NCBI GenBank assembly: GCA_034658975.1
Contig: JAYEGJ010000159.1
Coordinates: forward strand, 1 to 52,527
Reading direction: 5' to 3'
Length of the DNA stretch: 52,527 bases
DNA from: SZUA-217 sp034658975
GTDB taxonomy: Bacteria > Actinomycetota > Acidimicrobiia > Spongiisociales > ZC4RG35
Part shown: positions 1 to 7,297 of the stretch, piece by piece
Position numbering within the stretch: the first letter of the stretch is position 1
Layout: each line of letters starts with the position of its first letter
Translations under genes and position numbers: made by a program
Notes under the pieces: generated by a model
What the model saw: the letters and a program-made list of their open reading frames with translations, nothing else
Databases searched by the model: none
Told to the model about the DNA's origin: nothing

Positions 1-155
1 CAGGTACGCACCCGCCAGATGCCCTAGGTGGCGGGGTCCTGAGGCATATGGCCAGGCAACAGCGACGAGGATGCGACGACTCATGAGCGGGGAGCGTAGA
101 TCGTCCGGGGGAAGAGGGATAGGCGGGTAGTAGGCCGGAAACCTTTCGTGAGGTG

Positions 156-632
156 TCAGAGGCTCAGCCCCACGAGGGTTCCGAGTCGACCTCGAATGCG
201 AAGCGCATAATGCACTTGGGCTTTCGCGATCATCTGGAGCTGTCGATTAGGAGATGGGTTGTGGGCTGGCCGGTGCTGGGCTCGGCGAGCCTTGACGAGG
301 AACAACGTTGAGATAGCGAGTATCGACAGGAAGAAGCCACCGCCCGCCATTCCGGGTGGGAGCACGAGTGGATTGAATGCCAATCCGACACCGGGCCATC
401 CAAGAATCCTCGGTAGAAGGGAGGTTTGGATTATTGCTACGCCTGATTCGAGTACATGTGCCATCCAGCCGGCACGACCGGCCTGATTGAGACAGGCACG
501 GAGGGACACCAAGTAGAAGATCAGAAGGAAGAATCCCACCATGACCAAGCCTGTTCTCGGTCTAAACCCAGCCGTTATCCATACAGACGAACAACAGCAC
601 CCGATGGGTGGCGAGAGTGCCAATCCAATCAT
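156..632 (-). CDS. possible small membrane protein (doubtful ORF)
   Basis: An open frame of 158 codons encodes two or three strongly hydrophobic stretches, around residues 31-43 and 95-112, with basic residues after them, as in a small integral membrane protein. I do not recognise a family. There is no good ribosome-binding site before the ATG. In another frame, an ATG at about 665 opens a short reading of 33 codons that also looks like a membrane-protein start and then stops, so the locus could be a frameshifted remnant. The gene lies downstream of and on the same strand as the ABM-like gene. Function unknown; low confidence that it is expressed as drawn. Confidence 0.3.
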   Translation of the reverse strand: MIGLALSPPIGCCCSSVWITAGFRPRTGLVMVGFFLLIFYLVSLRACLNQAGRAGWMAHVLESGVAIIQTSLLPRILGWPGVGLAFNPLVLPPGMAGGGFFLSILAISTLFLVKARRAQHRPAHNPSPNRQLQMIAKAQVHYALRIRGRLGTLVGLSL

Positions 633-671
633 CCAACGCGTACGGGTCCAGCCGTGGGTTCATGGTGGGTT

Positions 672-974
672 TCAGGCGGAGCTAGGTGCGTTTCCGTAGG
701 AGAGGACCACGGTGCCCTCGTGGCCATGTGGCGTGGATGTCAACAGCCGACTCAGCCTACCCAGAATGGAAGCCACCTCTTCGGAGGCAGCTTGGAAGTC
801 GGCCTCGGACTGGTAGGCAGCGATGATCATCCCTTCACCTTCCCCGGTCTTGGCAAGTTCGGCGAACATCAACCCGCCGATTGCCTCGACTCGATCCCTC
901 ATCGACTCGGCTAAAGACATGACATCTTCGTAGCGATCTTCACTCCAGTGAAGCCGGGTCATTCTGTAGTACAT
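672..974 (-). CDS. small conserved protein, ABM-like (dimeric alpha/beta barrel) fold likely
   Basis: A 100-residue soluble protein. The pattern of an N-terminal beta strand, a long helix (residues 13-32), a glycine-rich turn, a strand ending in a Tyr and a second helix resembles antibiotic-biosynthesis-monooxygenase/YciI-type ferredoxin-like domains, but no catalytic residue can be named. The start is well supported: AGGAG lies five bases before the ATG on the minus strand. Nothing in the neighbourhood gives a pathway. Coding status is likely; the fold assignment is an inference from the residue pattern. Confidence 0.65.
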   Translation of the reverse strand: MYYRMTRLHWSEDRYEDVMSLAESMRDRVEAIGGLMFAELAKTGEGEGMIIAAYQSEADFQAASEEVASILGRLSRLLTSTPHGHEGTVVLSYGNAPSSA

Positions 975-1344
975 CGTTTCTCCTAGTCAGTTGCACCGTG
1001 CCGGCATACGAATCTGCGTCTTCTACCACTCCATGAGCTGCCGGATCAACGAACCACCGAGCCCATAATGCCCTCAGGTACGGCTCGGCGGTGTCCGTGA
1101 CCTGACCTCTGTTCCGAGGAGACGATCGCCTCGACAATCCACAGGCCAGACCTCACCTCAGCTAATCCCGCCGGCAGCGACTATTGAGCCGACCCTTTCC
1201 GCTTGGAGGGCGGTTCAGGAACCTGGTATTCAACGCAGTCGCACCTGGGCACCGAGCATCCCGTCTGCCTGCGGTGCTCCTGATGAGGGTGCCCGCATCC
1301 ACCACAACGCGGTTTGACCCTTTCCCCATCAAAGGGGCTTGGGG
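975..1344. other. gene-poor stretch between the ABM-like and RRM genes
   Basis: I see no convincing gene here. A 65-codon minus-strand frame (940-1137) overlaps the ABM gene start and has no ribosome-binding site. Bases 1316-1346 can fold into a two-part hairpin (GACCC/GGGTC outside CCCC/GGGG) that touches the stop codon of the RRM gene. It could mark the 3' end of that transcript, but no T-run follows on the minus strand. Confidence 0.4.
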
Positions 1345-1599
1345 TCAACGCGAGCGTTCTTTGGCGACGTTCACGGTGAGCTGACGGCCATCCACACTGC
1401 TGCCGTCGAGAGCTTCTATCGCAGCTTGGGCACCTTCGGCGGTTGCCATCTCAACGAAGCCGAAACCACGCGATCTGCCACTGTCGCGGTCGGTGATCAC
1501 TTGCGCTTTCGTGACTTCGCCATGCGGGGTGAAAAGCGACTCCAAATCGGAGTCGGTGGTATTGAACGTGAGATTCCCCACGTAAAGGTTGTTGGACAT
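1345..1599 (-). CDS. RRM-domain RNA-binding protein
   Basis: An 84-residue protein that is almost entirely one RNA recognition motif. RNP2 (LYVGNL) is at residues 5-10 and RNP1 (RGFGFVE) at 44-50, with the aromatic residues that stack on RNA. Such single-RRM proteins in bacteria bind single-stranded RNA and are often cold- or stress-induced. The open frame extends further upstream, but AAGGAG sits six bases before the ATG at 1599, and the RRM begins right there, so this start is chosen. About 240 bp upstream up to the EamA gene carries no gene and could hold a long regulated leader. Confidence 0.93.
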   Translation of the reverse strand: MSNNLYVGNLTFNTTDSDLESLFTPHGEVTKAQVITDRDSGRSRGFGFVEMATAEGAQAAIEALDGSSVDGRQLTVNVAKERSR

Positions 1600-1741
1600 A
1601 TCTGCTCCTTCCAAAGCGTCGAGCCACCGAAGAGGATTCGCCTCGCCTGGCCGGGCGGGGAGCTGATACACGGTGGCATCGTCAAGAACCTGCATGTCCT
1701 GCGGTTACTCCGCCAGGCAGCAATGGAAGCGGAGTCGGCGT

Positions 1742-1760
1742 CGTACGCATTAGGCGTACG
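1742..1760. repeat. paired CGTACG palindromes in the RRM upstream region
   Basis: Two copies of the self-complementary hexamer CGTACG (1742-1747 and 1755-1760) are separated by seven bases. With flanks they form an imperfect inverted repeat (GGCG at 1737-1740 against CGCC at 1759-1762). This is the spacing of a small operator, in the stretch between the RRM gene and the EamA gene. No regulator can be assigned from the sequence. Confidence 0.35.
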
Positions 1761-1840
1761 CCTTGAAAGCCTAGCCACCGCCTTTCATGACCAGACATTC
1801 CCGCGCATAATCCCCACCCACACCCGGAACTCGGGCCACC

Positions 1841-2749
1841 TCAGCGAGAGTCGAAAACGCCTGGTTCGGGGACATGGTCGGTGTAACGCTCGGCGAGGAT
1901 GACGCCGGCAACGATGAGGATGGCCCCACCAATTATCGGCGGCGTCAGCGTCTCGCCGAGGAAGATGACGGCAAGGGCAACCGCCACGACCGGAACGGTG
2001 TAGCCGGTCAGGGCGAGCCTGGAGGCAGGATTGAGACCTGCTGCGATCAGGAACGAGGCGAAGGCCACCGTGGTACCGATGGCGCCGACTCCGACAATCA
2101 TGATCCAGCTGACAGCGTCAACCGATGCGATGTCGATATCGGCGACGAGTGGTATCACTACGAACAGCACCACCGTATTGACGGTGAACTGGGGCAGCAC
2201 GAGATCGTCGCTGGGGACCTCGAGGGCGAACTTACGGCTGTAGGCGCCTCCGATCCCGGCGAATACGACGCCGGCGGTCACCAAAAGCACGCCACGCCAG
2301 AGATTCCCCACACCCTCCACGCTTGCACCACCGATCCCGACGAGAAGAGCCGACCCGGCGAGGGCGATGAGGAGCCCGGGCAAGGACTTCGCCTGGAACC
2401 GTTCCCCGTCGACTATGAAGTGTGCGGCGGCGATGGTGGCGATTGGGATCAGAGCGATGAGCAGGCCGCCAAGGCTGATCGGAAGGTCTTCGAGAGAGAG
2501 GGTCATCAGGAACATCGGGATGGCCATGCCGACGGTTCCGAGGACGAGTCCGCGCTTCCACGCCTGCTTGTTCCGAGTTCGAAAACGTCCGGTGGCCAGG
2601 ACCACTGCTCCGAGAGTTGCGAAGGCAATGGCCATCCTGAGTGGCACGATCGTGGTGCTGTCCACACCGCGAAGGATCACCGCGCGGGTCAGTACGGCCG
2701 AGGTGCCCCAACCCACGGTGGCAAACACGAGAGGTGTCCAGGGATTCAT
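1841..2749 (-). CDS. EamA/DMT-family membrane transporter
   Basis: A 302-residue protein with about ten hydrophobic helices arranged as two halves of five, the layout of drug/metabolite transporters with two EamA domains. The second half ends with the typical VVAVALAVIFLGE stretch and its conserved acidic residue near the last helices. The substrate cannot be told; family members export amino acids, metabolites or drugs. The ATG has no clear ribosome-binding site; TAGGTT lies nine bases upstream, as in a leaderless promoter. It is divergent from the lipoprotein gene with 59 bp between starts. Confidence 0.92.
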   Translation of the reverse strand: MNPWTPLVFATVGWGTSAVLTRAVILRGVDSTTIVPLRMAIAFATLGAVVLATGRFRTRNKQAWKRGLVLGTVGMAIPMFLMTLSLEDLPISLGGLLIALIPIATIAAAHFIVDGERFQAKSLPGLLIALAGSALLVGIGGASVEGVGNLWRGVLLVTAGVVFAGIGGAYSRKFALEVPSDDLVLPQFTVNTVVLFVVIPLVADIDIASVDAVSWIMIVGVGAIGTTVAFASFLIAAGLNPASRLALTGYTVPVVAVALAVIFLGETLTPPIIGGAILIVAGVILAERYTDHVPEPGVFDSR

Positions 2750-2794
2750 AGGTCGTTGAACCTAACCAGGCTCAATAGACATCCCGCGAATGCC

Positions 2795-2800
2795 GATAAT
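2795..2800 (+). promoter_or_regulatory. -10 element of a likely leaderless promoter
   Basis: GATAAT ends eight bases before the ATG of the lipoprotein gene, and no Shine-Dalgarno sequence lies between. Transcription starting six to eight bases after the hexamer would begin at or next to the start codon. Confidence 0.5.
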
Positions 2801-2808
2801 CTGGGGTT

Positions 2809-3912
2809 ATGAATATCCGTACTTCTTCACTACTGGCCACCCTGGCCCTGGTCGTGGCTGCGTGTGGTGGGGGCGTTTCCGACGAGAACACCGCCACGAG
2901 CGACGACCAGGCAACAACCACCACAACCGAAGCCCAACTCGAGGCTCCCGACGCCCAATTTCTCACGTACAGCCTCGAAGCAGGTACTTCCTACGAGTAC
3001 GAGGTCTCAATCGACCAGTCGATCAGCATGTCTGCCGAGGGCGACACAACCGCCATGGGCGACGAGGAGATCCCTGGTGAGATGTCGATCAACTTCACGG
3101 GGACGACGACCTTCATGCATTCCGTGGCCGAAGGTCCGGAGCCTGACACCTTTGAGATCACGATCAAGGGCAACTTCACCGACCTGGAGATCACGGGAAC
3201 GATCGATGGCGAGCCCATCGATCCGACCGAGATCCCGGATTTTGCAGCGATGGAGCCCATTGAGCAGACCATCATCGTCGACAGCCAGGGCCGCCCGATC
3301 GCGGACGACTCCGAGGAATTCGGCGACCTCTTTGGTGGCCTGGGAGACCTTGGCGGGCTTGGCGATCTCGGAAGCCTCAGTGGTTCTGGCTTCGAGTTCA
3401 GTCATGTCGGTCCCCAGTTCCCCGACGAGGAAGTGGGCGTCGGCGACACGTGGACCGACACGATCGAGGTTCCGATGATGGGTGAGGATCCGATCACGAC
3501 GGAGATCAACTCCGAGGTAACAGGTGTTGAGGAACTCGACGGTGTCGATGTTCTCGTCATCGAGACCCAGTCGTTGACCTCGGCGTTCGAATTCGACCTT
3601 GGCGAGTTTCTGATTGGCTTCTTCATGGCGTTCGCGCCCGAAGACGGCGAAGGCTCCGCTGATCTCGAGGCTCTGGCAGATGAGCTGAGATTCTTGTTCT
3701 CGATCGACGAGACCGCCACAGATTTCACCACATGGTTCGACGCCGAGGCGGGGTACGCCCGGCGTGCGGACTACTCGGGCGGAACCCATCTGGTCATGGA
3801 CATCAACATGCCCGATGAGGAGTCAGGCGAGATGATCGGCTTCGTTATGGACATGACTGTGGATCAGAACGTGAGCTATCGACTTATCGGTGCCGGAACC
3901 CCTCAGGCTTAG
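2809..3912 (+). CDS. secreted lipoprotein of unknown function
   Basis: A 367-residue protein with a lipoprotein signal peptide: short basic N-terminus, hydrophobic core and lipobox LVVAAC with the lipidated Cys at residue 19. A Thr-rich spacer (about 36-41) is followed by an acidic, beta-rich body. A Gly/Leu/Asp-rich low-complexity stretch (GGLGDLGGLGDLG) lies around residues 173-190. It should be anchored outside the cell membrane. I do not recognise the domain with certainty; it resembles conserved actinobacterial lipoproteins without known activity. It converges on the HTH gene with a 16 bp gap. Confidence 0.9.
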   Translation: MNIRTSSLLATLALVVAACGGGVSDENTATSDDQATTTTTEAQLEAPDAQFLTYSLEAGTSYEYEVSIDQSISMSAEGDTTAMGDEEIPGEMSINFTGTTTFMHSVAEGPEPDTFEITIKGNFTDLEITGTIDGEPIDPTEIPDFAAMEPIEQTIIVDSQGRPIADDSEEFGDLFGGLGDLGGLGDLGSLSGSGFEFSHVGPQFPDEEVGVGDTWTDTIEVPMMGEDPITTEINSEVTGVEELDGVDVLVIETQSLTSAFEFDLGEFLIGFFMAFAPEDGEGSADLEALADELRFLFSIDETATDFTTWFDAEAGYARRADYSGGTHLVMDINMPDEESGEMIGFVMDMTVDQNVSYRLIGAGTPQA

Positions 3913-3928
3913 CAACAAGGTCAGACCG

Positions 3929-4831
3929 CTAGCGGCGGGGACGGCCTCGCCAGGTCGAGTAGACGTGTTTCATCATTTCGATCGAGTAGCCGGTCAACGT
4001 CATGGAGTCGTCCTGTTCGTCCAATCTCGAGTCGGACGGTCGGTCCGGGACCGTTGGCTCGACCTTGCCCAGATCTCTCACCGGGATGTCCAGGTCATCG
4101 TCGGGCGGCTCGATGTCGTCGTCGGGTGACTCGATCGGGATGTGGCTGATCGGCTCGACGGGAGCGGCGGGCTCGGGCGGAGGTGTGTGCGGCTGACTCT
4201 TCTGTTCCGCAAGCTCGGCCCGCATCTCAGTAAGCCGTTCCTTGAGGAACTTGGCTTCGGTCTCCGCTTTTCCGGCTCGCTCCCGCGCTTCGGCGAGTTG
4301 CTGTCCGGCTTGATGGAGGTTCCCCAGTTGGAGGAGCATCTTGTCCCAGGCGTCGATCGGCACCAGCATCGTCCCCGGCGGCACAGCAGGCTCATCCGAC
4401 ACCGCTGGCGGCGCCGGGACCGCAGGCTGCTCCTCTCGGAACTCGGGGACGGCAGCCGGTTCCGCCTTGGGCTCGGGTATGGCCTCGGGCTTTTCCTCGA
4501 CCGGCACATTCACCTCGATCTCCCGGCCCAGTTTCCTGGCGCGATCGAGCACGCCGGTCAGCGACACCATTCGAAGCTGCCCGGTCGGAGTTTCCTCGAG
4601 ATAGCTGGGCACGCTCTCGCGTCTCGCCCACTTGCGGAGCGTCGGCACCGGAATGCCCGTGGCCTCACTCGCCTTACGAAGCGTCAGCCAATCACCTGAC
4701 GACCTGTCGACCTGGGGCGGGACAGGAATAGGAGGAGCAGAACGCGGCGCAGCAGAGCGAAGCGCCTCCGTCTCCCAGAGAAAGGCGGAGTCTCGGGACT
4801 TGATGTGACGGCCGGCCATGACTCGGATCAT
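3929..4831 (-). CDS. MerR/excisionase-type HTH protein with coiled coil, divergent from the BMC operon
   Basis: A 300-residue protein. Residues 46-95 form a winged HTH of the MerR/excisionase kind (LTLRKASEATGIPVPTLRKW). A Pro/Glu-rich disordered linker follows (about 105-150), then a coiled coil (about 160-210), an acidic Pro/Asp tail and a short conserved-looking C-terminal segment with hydrophobic and basic residues (SIEMMKHVYSTWRGRPRR). AGGAG lies nine bases before the ATG at 4831. It starts 17 bp from the first possible ATG of rpiB and points away from it, which suggests that it regulates the microcompartment genes. The effector is unknown. A structural or tethering role for the coiled coil cannot be excluded. 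Confidence 0.85.
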   Translation of the reverse strand: MIRVMAGRHIKSRDSAFLWETEALRSAAPRSAPPIPVPPQVDRSSGDWLTLRKASEATGIPVPTLRKWARRESVPSYLEETPTGQLRMVSLTGVLDRARKLGREIEVNVPVEEKPEAIPEPKAEPAAVPEFREEQPAVPAPPAVSDEPAVPPGTMLVPIDAWDKMLLQLGNLHQAGQQLAEARERAGKAETEAKFLKERLTEMRAELAEQKSQPHTPPPEPAAPVEPISHIPIESPDDDIEPPDDDLDIPVRDLGKVEPTVPDRPSDSRLDEQDDSMTLTGYSIEMMKHVYSTWRGRPRR

Positions 4832-4848
4832 ACGACCACACTCCTAGG

Positions 4849-5481
4849 ATGGCGCCGGAGGAGACCACTAGCGTTCCGATGACATCTCCAAGAGCCCAAG
4901 GTATGCCCTCCGAGGAGGAGGTTCGATCGCTGGTCGAGAGAATCGTCGACGGCGTTGCGTCCGAGGACACAGAGACCGTCGTCGAACCTGAGCCAGGCCC
5001 AGCTCCCGCCGCTTCAGTTTCCGGAGGCTCCATCGCCATCGGCGCCGATCACGGCGGCTTCCCCCTCAAGGAACGAATCTCCTTCCGACTGAAGGAGGCC
5101 GGATGGGAAGTGGTCGACTGCGGTACTGACTCCCATGAGGCCGTTGATTACCCGGACTTCGCTGTGGCCGTTGCCCGAAAAGTCGCCGAAGGCGAGTGTC
5201 AATGGGGGATCATGATCGATGGGGCGGGCATCGGATCGTCGATGACGGCGAACAAGGTGCCGGGCGTCCGCGCCTCCCTGTGTTACGACGTCTCTTCGGC
5301 CCGAAACGCCAGAGAACACAACCACGCCAACGTCCTTACCCTCGGCTCAGGCCTGATCGGGGAGAGCCTGGCCTGGCAGATCGTCGACGAGTGGCTGTCC
5401 ACCGAATGGTCAGGAGGTCGTCATGCGCGTCGAGTTGCCAAGATCGACGCCCTGGATCAGCAATACTCCAGACCTGAGTGA
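4849..5481 (+). CDS. rpiB: RpiB/LacAB-family sugar-phosphate isomerase with BMC targeting helix
   Basis: Residues 61-210 are a full RpiB domain: GADHGG (65-70) with the conserved Asp67 and His68, DYPDFA (100-105), the ANKVPGVRA stretch and REHNHANVL (155-163). The family interconverts ribose-5-phosphate and ribulose-5-phosphate. Where RpiB normally has the catalytic Cys (CGTGIG), this protein has Asp124 (DGAGIG), so the base or the substrate may differ. Residues 20-38 form an amphipathic helix (SEEEVRSLVERIVDGVAS) joined to the enzyme by a Pro-rich linker, typical of a microcompartment encapsulation peptide. The start is uncertain: ATGs at 4849, 4879 and 4903 all lack a good ribosome-binding site. 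4903 would put the helix at the N-terminus and leave room for divergent promoters. First gene of the BMC run. Confidence 0.93.
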   Translation: MAPEETTSVPMTSPRAQGMPSEEEVRSLVERIVDGVASEDTETVVEPEPGPAPAASVSGGSIAIGADHGGFPLKERISFRLKEAGWEVVDCGTDSHEAVDYPDFAVAVARKVAEGECQWGIMIDGAGIGSSMTANKVPGVRASLCYDVSSARNAREHNHANVLTLGSGLIGESLAWQIVDEWLSTEWSGGRHARRVAKIDALDQQYSRPE

Positions 5482-5494
5482 AGAGGATGCATAG

Positions 5495-6328
5495 ATGAAC
5501 CGCGAGGCCCTGGTTGAGGCCATTACCAGAGAGGTGCTGGCCGCCCTCTCCACGCGCTTCGACGTCGCCAAGACTGGTGAGAAGGTCAGAGAGGTCATTG
5601 CGAACGGTGCCGACCGGGTCGCCTTTCACGGCGAAGCCGCCGATGTTCCCCTCGATCTCGCTCAGTACATCGATCACACCCGGCTCACGCCGGACACCAC
5701 CGCGGCCGACATCGATCAGCTCTGCGCCGAGGCCGAACAGTTCCACTTTGCCTCCGTGTGCATCAATCCGACATGGGTCAAGCGTGCCGCCAAGAACCTG
5801 CGTGGCACAGGAGTGCCGGTTTGCACTGTCATTGGATTCCCCCTTGGAGCCACGACTACCGAGATCAAGGCGACGGAGGCCCGAAAGGCCCTTCGCGATG
5901 GCGCTCGGGAGGTCGACATGGTCATTAACGTCGGTGCCCTCAAGTCGGGCGAGCACGAGGTCGTCTACAACGACATCGTCAAGGTGGTGGACGCCGCCCA
6001 CGAGGTTGGAGCCATATGCAAGGTGATTCTCGAGACGGCCCTGCTGACGGATGAAGAGAAGGTGATCTCGTCGGCGCTTTCGAAGCGGGCCAAGGCCGAT
6101 TTTGTCAAGACCTCGACCGGATTCGGCCCGGGAGGAGCCACGGTCTACGACGTGGCCTTGATGAGGGAGACCGTTGGTCCCGACATGGGAGTGAAGGCTT
6201 CCGGCGGGGTCAGAACGGCCGACGACGCCGAAGACCTGATTGCGGCCGGTGCGACCAGAATCGGCGCCTCGGCAGGTGTGCAAATAGTTGGCGGACCAGA
6301 TGGAGGAGACGGTGACGAAGGGTATTGA
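5495..6328 (+). CDS. deoC: deoxyribose-phosphate aldolase with N-terminal BMC targeting helix
   Basis: A 277-residue class I aldolase that cleaves 2-deoxyribose-5-phosphate to glyceraldehyde-3-phosphate and acetaldehyde. The catalytic set is complete: Asp141 (EVDMVINVG), the Schiff-base Lys205 (FVKTSTGFG) and Lys234 (VKASGGVR). The first 20 residues (NREALVEAITREVLAAL) form an amphipathic helix not found in ordinary DeoC and closely resemble a BMC encapsulation peptide; a linker of about 30 residues precedes the barrel. The C-terminus is short and acidic. AGAGGA lies seven bases before the ATG. It follows rpiB by 13 bp and overlaps the next shell gene, so it is translated as part of the operon. 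It is the likely signature enzyme of this compartment. Confidence 0.96.
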   Translation: MNREALVEAITREVLAALSTRFDVAKTGEKVREVIANGADRVAFHGEAADVPLDLAQYIDHTRLTPDTTAADIDQLCAEAEQFHFASVCINPTWVKRAAKNLRGTGVPVCTVIGFPLGATTTEIKATEARKALRDGAREVDMVINVGALKSGEHEVVYNDIVKVVDAAHEVGAICKVILETALLTDEEKVISSALSKRAKADFVKTSTGFGPGGATVYDVALMRETVGPDMGVKASGGVRTADDAEDLIAAGATRIGASAGVQIVGGPDGGDGDEGY

Positions 6329-6941
6329 GCTCAGGTCCTATGCGTTCTTGGACAGTCTGCAACCGCAGTACGCGGCATTCCTGGGGACTATCGCCCAGGG
6401 CTTTCTCCCGCTCGCCGGTGACGCGTCCCTTTGGGTCGAAGTGGCTCCCGGGATCGAGATCAACCGACTGACGGACATTGCACTGAAATCGACGTCGGTC
6501 ACTCCCGGGCTGCAAATCATCGAGCGCTACTACGGCGTGCTGGAGGTGCACTCGGAGGATCAGGCCGAAACCCGCGCCGCCGGTGAGGCGATTCTTCAGG
6601 CGATCGAACAGGGCGAGGACGATCGGATCAAGCCGCGGATTCTCAGTTCCCAGATCATCAGGCGGCTCACCGACCATCACGCCCAGTTGATCAACCGCAC
6701 CCGCCATGGCGAGATGATCATCCCCGGCCAGACCCTCTACGTTCTCGAGTGTGAGCCGGCCGCCTATGCATCCCTTGCTGCCAACGAGGCAGAGAAGGCC
6801 GCCAACATCAACGTCCTCGAGGTGAGAAGCTTCGGGTCGATGGGCCGGGTCTATCTCGGCGGCGAGGAACAGGACATTGATGTCGGCTGGCAGGCCGCCG
6901 TCGCAGCCCTGGAAGGTTTGACCGGAAGAGAAGCCGGTTAG
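6312..6941 (+). CDS. BMC-T shell protein, double-stacking (T-D) type
   Basis: About 209 residues with two BMC domains in tandem, forming a pseudohexameric trimer in the shell. The sequence (RSYAFLDSLQPQ, GFLPLAGDASLWVEVAPG, then AANEAEKAANINVLEV in the second half) closely matches my memory of the Haliangium ochraceum BMC-T2/T3 proteins, which stack into double layers with gated pores. Thus it probably passes larger substrates or cofactors. Three starts are possible: TTG 6288, ATG 6300 and GTG 6312. GTG 6312 is chosen because GGAGG lies five bases upstream and the N-terminal length then fits relatives. It overlaps the end of deoC by 17 bp, suggesting translational coupling. Confidence 0.93.
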   Translation: MTKGIELRSYAFLDSLQPQYAAFLGTIAQGFLPLAGDASLWVEVAPGIEINRLTDIALKSTSVTPGLQIIERYYGVLEVHSEDQAETRAAGEAILQAIEQGEDDRIKPRILSSQIIRRLTDHHAQLINRTRHGEMIIPGQTLYVLECEPAAYASLAANEAEKAANINVLEVRSFGSMGRVYLGGEEQDIDVGWQAAVAALEGLTGREAG

Positions 6942-6963
6942 TGAATCCGAATACAGAACGAAG

Positions 6964-6973
6964 AAAGGAGGAG
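6964..6973 (+). promoter_or_regulatory. strong ribosome-binding site of bmcH
   Basis: AAAGGAGGAG, a near-perfect Shine-Dalgarno sequence, ends four bases before the BMC-H ATG (six bases counted from the AGGAGG core). It is the strongest in the locus, as expected for the most abundant shell protein. Confidence 0.85.
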
Positions 6974-6977
6974 CTTC

Positions 6978-7280
6978 ATGGCTGAAGCTCTTGGAATGAT
7001 CGAGGCCCGTAGCTTCCCAGCGATGGTGGAGGCCGCCGACGCGATGGTCAAGGCCGCCAAGGTGGAACTGGTCAGCATGGAGAAGACAGGTGGCGGTTAT
7101 GTCACCGCTGTCGTCCGTGGTGACGTTGCTGCCGTCAAGGCTGCGGTGGACGCAGGTGTCCGCGGTGCCGAGAAGGTCGGCGAAGTCACGGCTACCCACG
7201 TCATCGCACGTCCCCACGTCAACGTGGACGTTGCGCTTCCGCTCGGTCGACAGGAACAAGCCCAGGACGACCTCGGCTAG
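6978..7280 (+). CDS. BMC-H hexameric shell protein
   Basis: A 100-residue single-domain BMC protein (Pfam BMC, PduA/CcmK-like) that tiles the flat facets of the compartment as hexamers. Visible hallmarks are the N-terminal ALGMIEARSFPAMVEAADAM stretch, the edge lysines 25 and 28, the pore loop KTGGGYVT (residues 36-43) with three glycines, and the edge motif ARPHVNVD (77-84). It looks very close to the H. ochraceum BMC-H. A small glycine-lined pore suits small polar metabolites. It is the only BMC-H gene in the locus and is preceded by the strongest ribosome-binding site, consistent with its being the main shell component. Confidence 0.98.
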   Translation: MAEALGMIEARSFPAMVEAADAMVKAAKVELVSMEKTGGGYVTAVVRGDVAAVKAAVDAGVRGAEKVGEVTATHVIARPHVNVDVALPLGRQEQAQDDLG

Positions 7281-7294
7281 TGGCGGGCCACTAG
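7277..7294 (+). promoter_or_regulatory. perfect hairpin between bmcH and bmcP
   Basis: CTAGTGGCGGGCCACTAG forms a seven-base-pair stem (CTAGTGG/CCACTAG) with a CGGG loop. It begins at the bmcH stop codon and ends three bases before the bmcP ATG. There is no T-run, so it is not a typical terminator. It may protect the bmcH mRNA end or lower initiation at bmcP, whose own ribosome-binding site is poor. Confidence 0.6.
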
Positions 7295-7297
7295 AGC

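Noticed and set aside
7277..7294. bmcH-bmcP hairpin considered as an intrinsic terminator.
   Set aside because: No T-run follows and the next shell gene begins three bases later, so full termination is unlikely.
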